Of a stretch of 10,455 nt of DNA, positions 6,092 through 10,455 are shown one piece after another. The notes beneath the pieces are model-generated. The model did no database searches. It had not been told where the DNA came from and saw nothing but the letters and a program-made list of their open reading frames with translations. Within the stretch, counting starts at the first letter, position 1; every line of letters begins with the position of its first letter. A program made the position numbers and the translations under genes. The stretch lies in contig CAZUAH010000493.1 in the NCBI GenBank assembly GCA_964617665.1, forward strand, positions 1 through 10,455, given 5' to 3'. Source of the DNA: JADHUC01 sp964617665 (GTDB lineage: Bacteria; Planctomycetota; Planctomycetia; Pirellulales; Pirellulaceae).

Positions 6092-7012
6092 TCACGTTGT
6101 CTTTTCTTTCGGAGACTCCTGGCTCTGGTCTGGGGCTGCGACTACTTGCTGGGTGCGCAACAGAACAACAGCACCAATTACCATTGCGACGCCCGCTATC
6201 CACTGGGACGGCGACATAGACTCGTCCAAGAAAACGATTGCCAACGCAACGGTCACCAGAGGCGTAATTGCCTGAACGCCGGAAGTGATCGCCGCGCCGA
6301 GTCGAGCGACGCCGATGTACAGGAAGAGGTGGCCCAGCGCAATGCCCAAGATCGACGAAGAGACAAGCTGGCACCAGCTAGTCGGGCCAAGTGACGATAG
6401 AGCTTGCGGCCGGGCAACTCCAGCCGTTGCCGTCAGTGTCAAAGCCAACAGCGTGCCGATCGATACGAACTGCGATACCACACCGAAACCGACCAATGGG
6501 TGAACGCCCCGCAGGCACCGACGCACGCTTACCCCATAGAAACCGAAGAAGAAGCTGCAGGCAAGAATGATGATGATGCCCTTCACCGTCACGTCTGCAT
6601 CGAACATGCCTTTGGAAACGGAAAGGACAACGAATCCTCCGATCGACAGTGCCAGACCGACGTAGAATCCGGACACTCGAAGCAACCGCCTCTCGTCCGG
6701 AAAGAGCGTCATCGCACCCAGCAGCGACCAGACAAGCGACATGCGAACGAGAAATCCAATGGCACTGGCCGGGAGATAGTAGGGTGCCAGGGCCCAGAGG
6801 ACTTGGCCCGATAGGGCGAAAAACGCGGGTATCGCACACCTCGCGACCAGCTGACGATTCAACACGCCCGCGCGCCCAAAGACGAACAAGACAGGCCAGT
6901 ACAACATCGCGGACAGCGGATAGCGGACAGCATTTGCCGTCCAAGCATCGACATCGTCCGTCAACTCACGCAGCAGGACGGGAACCGAGCCCCAGCAAAG
7001 CACACTGCCCAA
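6092..7012 (-). CDS. EamA-family (DMT superfamily) transporter
   Basis: A 306-residue hydrophobic protein with about ten predicted membrane segments in two EamA halves (about 1-133 and 144-287). The second half ends with the typical ITPLVTVALAIVFLDESMSP followed by a final helix WIAGVAMVIGAVVLL; LGHLFLYIGVARLGAAITSG also fits. These proteins export or import small metabolites such as amino acids; the substrate here cannot be told. The hydrophilic tail is short (PDQSQESPKEKTT). The start is uncertain: 7012 is a TTG with no ribosome binding site and shortens the first helix. The frame remains open to a TGA at 7099-7097, and residues just upstream (IYGTAAI) would complete helix one, yet no ATG or GTG exists there. 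Confidence 0.85.
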   Translation of the reverse strand: MGSVLCWGSVPVLLRELTDDVDAWTANAVRYPLSAMLYWPVLFVFGRAGVLNRQLVARCAIPAFFALSGQVLWALAPYYLPASAIGFLVRMSLVWSLLGAMTLFPDERRLLRVSGFYVGLALSIGGFVVLSVSKGMFDADVTVKGIIIILACSFFFGFYGVSVRRCLRGVHPLVGFGVVSQFVSIGTLLALTLTATAGVARPQALSSLGPTSWCQLVSSSILGIALGHLFLYIGVARLGAAITSGVQAITPLVTVALAIVFLDESMSPSQWIAGVAMVIGAVVLLRTQQVVAAPDQSQESPKEKTT

Positions 7013-7449
7013 GATGGCGGCTGTGCCGTAAATGTCGATCTTCTGATGGTGTGTGCTACGGGTGATGGTAGTCGGTCCTGGCTCGGCGAGCGCGTGTCAG
7101 ATGCGGTGCTTTGGGAGGTTTCGCGGCTCTGGAAGCGGCGAGGACGTCTGTTTGGAGACAAAGTGGGGGTACGGCAGCCAAGTTCAATCGTAGCATCAGA
7201 ACCGCCCGTGCCGCGAGTAGACACAGCAAATTGCAGCAAGGGCGGCAACGGAACGGACCATGTCCACGCGAGGCCGCAACTTCCCCTTGTCGTTCAACAC
7301 CGCCGCGACCGGAACGCCGTTGACGCGGGCGCGGTGTGTGATGGTATATTGTCACAGAGTGAAATCACGGGTGTCGATCGGCGGATGCTGTCTTTTCGGC
7401 ACAGTTCCTGTCTTACACGATCAACTACGCCTGTCTCAAGGGGCTGAAT
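7013..7449. other. Divergent intergenic region without a recognisable gene
   Basis: This region lies between the divergent EamA and beta-CASP genes. Bases 7013-7096 continue the EamA frame without a normal start codon. The frames in 7046-7447 on either strand give Arg/Pro-rich, unfamiliar translations and lack ribosome binding sites; I regard them as non-coding. A promoter candidate for the 7450 gene lies at 7321-7351. Confidence 0.5.
7321..7351 (+). promoter_or_regulatory. Candidate extended -10 promoter for the beta-CASP gene
   Basis: TTGACG (7321-7326) is followed after 19 bases by TATATT (7346-7351), which is preceded by TG at 7343-7344, an extended -10. The spacer is two bases longer than ideal, which the TG may offset. 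The leader would be about 90 bases. A 5-bp dyad, TGTGA-N10-TCACA (7338-7357), straddles the -10 and could be an operator. Confidence 0.4.
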
Positions 7450-8850
7450 ATGAAGTTGAGCTTTCTGGGGGCCAACCGCCAAGTAACCGGGTCACGATAC
7501 TGCTTGGAGGCGGCCGGATCGAAGATCATGATCGATTGCGGTATGGTCCAGGAACGAGCGTTTCTGTCCCGCAACTGGGATCCGTGTCCTATTCCTGCCA
7601 GCGAGTTTGACGCGTTGCTGCTGACGCACATTCACATCGATCATTGCGGATTGACTCCGAAGTTTGTGCATGAGGGCTTTCGCGGAGGCATCTACGCGAC
7701 TCGACCAACGACCGAGATGGCGGAAGTAGTCCTTTACGATTCGGCTCACATTCAAATGGAAGATGCCGCCTACAAGAACCGGCGGCACCAAAAGGAAGGC
7801 CGTCGCGGCAAGTATCCTGTTGTGCCGCTGTACAACAAGGCCGACGTGGATATGACGCTGCCGCTGTTTCAGCCCGCGGCTTATAAGACGCCGGTCAAGA
7901 TCAACGACGCGTTTTCCGTCACCTTCCATGATGCGGGCCACATTCTGGGTTCGGCCGTGCTGGAGATACTGGCTACCGAGGGAGACACGACGCGTCGCCT
8001 ATTGTTTTCTGGCGACCTAGGCCAATGGGACAAGCCGCTGCTTCGCGATCCTACTGTCTTCGAGGAAGCGGACTATGTGGTCGTCGAGTCTACTTATGGC
8101 GATCGTGAGCACACGGATGCCGGGGATATCGAGACGCAGCTGAGCGACGTAATCAACAAGACGCTGTCGCGTGGCGGATTTGTTGTGATTCCTACCTTTG
8201 CTATCGAGCGGGCTCAGGAGTTGATGTACCAGATTGGCCGTTTGGTACACGCCGACCGGATACCGGACATTCAGGTTTATCTTGACAGTCCGATGGCCGT
8301 GGACGTGACATCGATCTTTCGCAAGCACCGGGAATGCTTTGACGACGAAACGTGGCAGTTGATCGAGGCGAACGAACCGCCGTTCAGGTACCCCGGTCTG
8401 CGACTTGTGCGCAAGGTCGAAGAGTCAAAAGCTATCAATGCGCTGCAGGTGCCCAGCGTCATCATGGCTACTTCGGGGATGTGCACCGCGGGCCGCATCA
8501 AACACCATTTGAAGCGGCACATCGCGCGGGCCGAGAATACGATCCTGTTCGTTGGCTGGCAGGGCCGTGGCACGCTGGGCCGGCGGATCTTGGAAGGAGA
8601 ACAAGAAGTCCGCATCCACGGTAAGACGCATCGCGTCCGAGCCCGGATCGACCAAATTCACGGTTTCTCGGGACACGCCGATCGCAGTGCTCTCTTGCGT
8701 TGGCTCGGCAATCTGAAGCAGCCTCCGCGACGCGTCTTCGTGACCCACGGCGAGGAAGAAAGCTCGCTGGCTCTGGCCGAACACATCGACCAAGAGATGA
8801 AGTGGCCGGTGCACGTGCCGGAGTACGAGGAAGGTGTGGAATTGGACTGA
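7450..8850 (+). CDS. Beta-CASP metallo-beta-lactamase (ribonuclease-type)
   Basis: A 466-residue protein of the usual length for bacterial beta-CASP proteins of the CPSF73/Ysh1-like, 'RNA specificity' group. Metal-binding motifs are complete: HIHIDH at 60-65 (HxHxDH), His164 in DAGHILGS, Asp189 in FSGDLG. The beta-CASP motifs follow: Glu213 in VVVESTYGDR (motif A), His409 in GFSGHAD (motif B) and His433 in VTHGEE (motif C). The inserted cap domain is about 215-395. It should be a zinc-dependent nuclease acting on RNA in the cytoplasm; substrate unknown. All catalytic residues are present, so it should be active. AAGGGG lies 6 bases before the ATG. It lies 201 bases upstream of nfnA, but the promoter and hairpins between suggest separate transcription. 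Confidence 0.93.
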   Translation: MKLSFLGANRQVTGSRYCLEAAGSKIMIDCGMVQERAFLSRNWDPCPIPASEFDALLLTHIHIDHCGLTPKFVHEGFRGGIYATRPTTEMAEVVLYDSAHIQMEDAAYKNRRHQKEGRRGKYPVVPLYNKADVDMTLPLFQPAAYKTPVKINDAFSVTFHDAGHILGSAVLEILATEGDTTRRLLFSGDLGQWDKPLLRDPTVFEEADYVVVESTYGDREHTDAGDIETQLSDVINKTLSRGGFVVIPTFAIERAQELMYQIGRLVHADRIPDIQVYLDSPMAVDVTSIFRKHRECFDDETWQLIEANEPPFRYPGLRLVRKVEESKAINALQVPSVIMATSGMCTAGRIKHHLKRHIARAENTILFVGWQGRGTLGRRILEGEQEVRIHGKTHRVRARIDQIHGFSGHADRSALLRWLGNLKQPPRRVFVTHGEEESSLALAEHIDQEMKWPVHVPEYEEGVELD

Positions 8851-8853
8851 TCC

Positions 8854-8890
8854 GGTGTCGCCAAAGGCGAAACGGAACCATCCGGACACC
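8854..8890 (+). terminator. Nested hairpin after the beta-CASP stop codon, possible terminator
   Basis: GGTGTC (8854-8859) pairs with GACACC (8885-8890), and inside, overlapping it by two bases, TCGCC (8858-8862) pairs with GGCGA (8866-8870) around AAA. The two stems compete for bases 8858-8859. There is no T-run, so if it ends transcription it may do so weakly or with Rho. The interval also contains CGGAACCATCCG, which can pair with the leader of the next gene. Confidence 0.35.
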
Positions 8891-8893
8891 CAC

Positions 8894-8921
8894 TTGCGTG
8901 GTTGCCGATCCGTGATATCCT
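8894..8921 (+). promoter_or_regulatory. Candidate promoter for nfnAB
   Basis: TTGCGT (8894-8899), 16 bases, then TATCCT (8916-8921) with an extended -10 TG at 8913-8914. Transcription would start near 8928, placing the large hairpin at 8945-9007 inside the leader. Neither hexamer is close to consensus, so this is a modest candidate. Confidence 0.33.
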
Positions 8922-8944
8922 CTGATCGAAGATGGAGATAACTG

Positions 8945-9007
8945 GGGGACGAGCCTCATTTGTACGGCCCACCGTGCGGATGGTTCCGACAAACGAGCCT
9001 CGTCCCC
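8945..9007 (+). repeat. Three-way-junction-like inverted repeat in the nfnA leader
   Basis: GGGGACGAGCCTCATTTGT (8945-8963) pairs with ACAAACGAGCCTCGTCCCC (8989-9007) at 17 of 19 positions. The 25 enclosed bases form two small stem-loops: ACGG-CCCA-CCGT (8964-8975) and CGGA-TGGT-TCCG (8977-8988). The second 12-mer is also perfectly complementary to CGGAACCATCCG at 8873-8884. The structure sits 45 bases before the nfnA start, leaving the ribosome site (GGGGAG, 9040-9045) outside it. It may be a regulatory leader, a terminator for the upstream gene, or a dispersed palindromic repeat; no known riboswitch class is recognised. Confidence 0.6.
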
Positions 9008-9051
9008 TGCCCTTTTCCCCCGCAGAAGACGCCTTATTTGGGGAGTGATGC

Positions 9052-9894
9052 ATGCCACGCATCCTAGAGAAACGAGAACTCGTCGAGAATATCTACGAAA
9101 TAGTTGTGGAAGTGCCTCGCTTGGCGGCCAAAGCTCGCCCGGGGCAATTCGTCATCGTAATGTGCGACGAGCAGGCCGAACGCATTCCGCTTACCATTGC
9201 CGACTTCGATGCGTCGGCCGGCACTATCACCATGGTGATCATGGTCGTGGGCACGTCATCGGCCAAAATATGCAAACTGAACGTTGGCGACGAGTTGCTT
9301 GCCGTGATGGGACCTTTGGGCCAAGCGTCGGAGATTGAAGAATGCGGTACCGTCGTTATGGTGGCCGGCGGCGTGGGGACCGCACCGATCTACCCCATCG
9401 CAAAGGCCATGCGCGACCTTGGAAACCGAGTCATATCCATCCAAGGCGCACGAAATGCTGGATTACTCTTCTGGGATGACAAACTGGCCGAGGTTAGCGA
9501 CGAGCATATAATCACCACAGACGACGGATCGAAAGGTCGCAAGGGCTTGGTGACCGAGCCTCTTAAGGAACTGCTGGAGCAGGACGCGGAGGGTCAGATT
9601 GGCAGCGTCTACGCCATCGGCCCGGCCATTATGATGAAGTTCTGCGCGGCAACCACAAAACCGTTTGGCGTTAAGACCATCGTCAGCCTGAATACCATCA
9701 TGGTGGATGGAACGGGCATGTGCGGTGGATGCCGCGTCCGTGTGGGCGACAAGTCTCTCTTCACCTGTGTCGACGGACCCGAATTCGACGGACACCTAGT
9801 GGATTGGGACGGAACACTGGATCGCCAGAAGATCTATGTGCACGAGGAGAAATGCTCGCTGGACCGGTACGTAGAGGAGTCGCAGGAAGGATGA
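9052..9894 (+). CDS. nfnA: NfnA-type ferredoxin:NADP+ oxidoreductase small subunit (FAD/[2Fe-2S])
   Basis: A 280-residue protein of the sulfide/dihydroorotate dehydrogenase-like FAD/NAD-binding family. The FAD domain (about 1-95) has RPGQFVIVM (30-38) and ERIPLTIAD (43-51); the NAD(P)-binding domain has VVMVAGGVGTAPIYPIAKAM (101-120). Near the C-terminus a [2Fe-2S] site is marked by VDGTGMCGGCRVRVGDKSLF, with Cys224, Cys227 and Cys239 plus Asp219, matching the one-Asp-three-Cys ligation known in Nfn small subunits. With NfnB it should form cytoplasmic NfnAB, which couples NADH and reduced ferredoxin oxidation to NADP+ reduction by flavin-based electron bifurcation. The ATG follows GGGGAG at 6 bases. 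Its TGA overlaps the next gene's ATG (ATGA at 9891-9894), implying translational coupling. Homologues also work as sulfide dehydrogenase subunits, so the precise role is inferred from the pair. Confidence 0.88.
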   Translation: MPRILEKRELVENIYEIVVEVPRLAAKARPGQFVIVMCDEQAERIPLTIADFDASAGTITMVIMVVGTSSAKICKLNVGDELLAVMGPLGQASEIEECGTVVMVAGGVGTAPIYPIAKAMRDLGNRVISIQGARNAGLLFWDDKLAEVSDEHIITTDDGSKGRKGLVTEPLKELLEQDAEGQIGSVYAIGPAIMMKFCAATTKPFGVKTIVSLNTIMVDGTGMCGGCRVRVGDKSLFTCVDGPEFDGHLVDWDGTLDRQKIYVHEEKCSLDRYVEESQEG

Positions 9895-10455
9895 ACGAAC
9901 CAAAGAAGAAGAAAAAGAAGAAGATCGTGAAGACCCGCACGCCCATGTCCGAACAGGATCCGGCCGTGCGGAGAAAGAACTTCGACGAAGTTCCCTTCGG
10001 ATATACTCCAGAAGAGGCTCGCAAAGAAGCCGCGCGCTGCATGCAATGCAAGAAGCCGGTGTGCATTTGCGGTTGCCCGGTCAGTGTCGACATCCCCGGC
10101 TTCCTTCAGCATGTGGCCGATGGCGAATTCGCCGCTGCCGCGCGACAGATCAAATCAACGAACGCACTGCCCGCCGTGTGCGGTCGAGTCTGCCCGCAGG
10201 AATCGCAATGCGAGGAGCGTTGCATATTGGGCAAGAAATTCGAGCCCGTGGCGATCGGCCGGTTAGAGCGTTTCGCAGCCGATTACGAACGTGAAAACGA
10301 CCTGATCGAGTTGCCGGAGAAGAAGCCGCCGGTTGGCAAACGAATCGCGATTGTTGGATCGGGTCCTGCCGGGTTGACCGTTGCCGGCGACTTGATTCTG
10401 TTGGGCTATGAAGTGACCGTCTTCGAGGCATTCCACAAGCCCGGCGGCGTGTTGA
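9891..10455 (+). CDS. nfnB: NfnB-type subunit / glutamate synthase small-chain-like oxidoreductase, 5' part
   Basis: The first 188 codons; the gene continues past the window. It starts at the ATG of an ATGA overlap with nfnA, after AGGAAGG. Residues 5-11 are seven consecutive lysines, then RTPMSEQDPAVRRKNFDEV, a typical opening. The dihydroprymidine dehydrogenase/GltD N-terminal [4Fe-4S] domain is clear: CMQCKKPVCICGCPV (Cys 50, 53, 58, 60, 62) and CGRVCPQESQCEERC (Cys 97, 101, 107, 111). Cys60 is extra compared with the usual CxxGCP with no cysteine in the variable positions. A Rossmann FAD-binding motif IAIVGSGPAGLT begins at 152. This subunit would bind the bifurcating FAD and two [4Fe-4S] clusters and use NADPH. 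A stand-alone glutamate synthase small subunit is the alternative, but the coupled nfnA argues against it. Confidence 0.88.
   Translation, partial: MNEPKKKKKKKIVKTRTPMSEQDPAVRRKNFDEVPFGYTPEEARKEAARCMQCKKPVCICGCPVSVDIPGFLQHVADGEFAAAARQIKSTNALPAVCGRVCPQESQCEERCILGKKFEPVAIGRLERFAADYERENDLIELPEKKPPVGKRIAIVGSGPAGLTVAGDLILLGYEVTVFEAFHKPGGVL

Noticed and set aside
7338..7357. CRP/FNR-like site TGTGA-N10-TCACA
   Set aside because: CRP sites have a 6-base spacer; a 10-base spacer with 5-bp arms is weak and may be chance. Kept only as a note with the promoter.
7046..7447. Open frames of 60-133 residues on both strands between the EamA and beta-CASP genes
   Set aside because: Arg/Pro/Ser-rich translations without ribosome binding sites, motifs or signal peptides; typical of non-coding GC-rich DNA.
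9761..10112. Minus-strand frames antisense to nfnA/nfnB
   Set aside because: They contain a Phe run that is simply the complement of the NfnB poly-lysine codons; the sense strand carries clear cluster-binding motifs.
1..10455. CRISPR array, tRNA or rRNA genes, integrase or transposase
   Set aside because: No spaced direct repeats, no cloverleaf with a tRNA-type TTCRA arm, and no recombinase motifs were seen on either strand.

Overview
The window looks like a chromosomal segment of a planctomycete, most likely Pirellulales-like, with moderate GC. This is inferred from gene content, not from a marker gene: a planctomycete-type pseudopilin-like C-terminal fragment, a small 'FVDRR...ERRQF' protein, a 75-residue six-cysteine zinc-ribbon protein, a short PsbP/DUF1795-like protein, and lipoproteins with TPR or cyclophilin domains. 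Genes are loosely packed on both strands, often with clear AGGAG-type ribosome binding sites and several hairpins between them. There are no RNA genes, transposases, phage genes or CRISPR arrays that I can see.

Layout. Bases 1-900 hold two gene remnants on the + strand, both 3' ends only: the tail of a pseudopilin-like protein and the last ~130 residues of a Tm-1-like (UPF0261) protein. Bases 982-1229 on the - strand hold a small conserved-looking gene of 82 codons, split by a one-base loss at a G4 run. Bases 1230-1641 carry no protein gene but three successive strong inverted repeats, one of them a good intrinsic terminator for - strand transcription. Bases 1642-3136 on the - strand encode a small secreted protein rich in aromatic residues and, upstream of it, a TPR lipoprotein. 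A 141-residue PsbP-like protein (+, 3373-3798) faces a zinc-ribbon protein (-, 3863-4090), followed by a cyclophilin-type lipoprotein (-, 4264-5013) that lacks the usual catalytic arginine. A secreted Lys/Pro/Gly-rich coiled-coil protein (+, 5394-6017) converges on an EamA-family transporter (-, 6092-7012).

The right third is all on the + strand: a beta-CASP metallo-beta-lactamase ribonuclease-type protein (7450-8850), a highly structured intergenic region (8851-9051), then an nfnA-nfnB pair joined by an ATGA overlap (9052-end). NfnAB is the electron-bifurcating NADH-dependent ferredoxin:NADP+ oxidoreductase; the second gene runs off the window.

No single novel multi-gene system is evident. 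The most interesting signals are the frameshifted small gene, the multi-hairpin leader before nfnA, the palindromic element that contains the stop codon of the secreted-protein gene, and the altered cyclophilin active site. Most neighbours share no obvious pathway; only nfnA and nfnB clearly work together.
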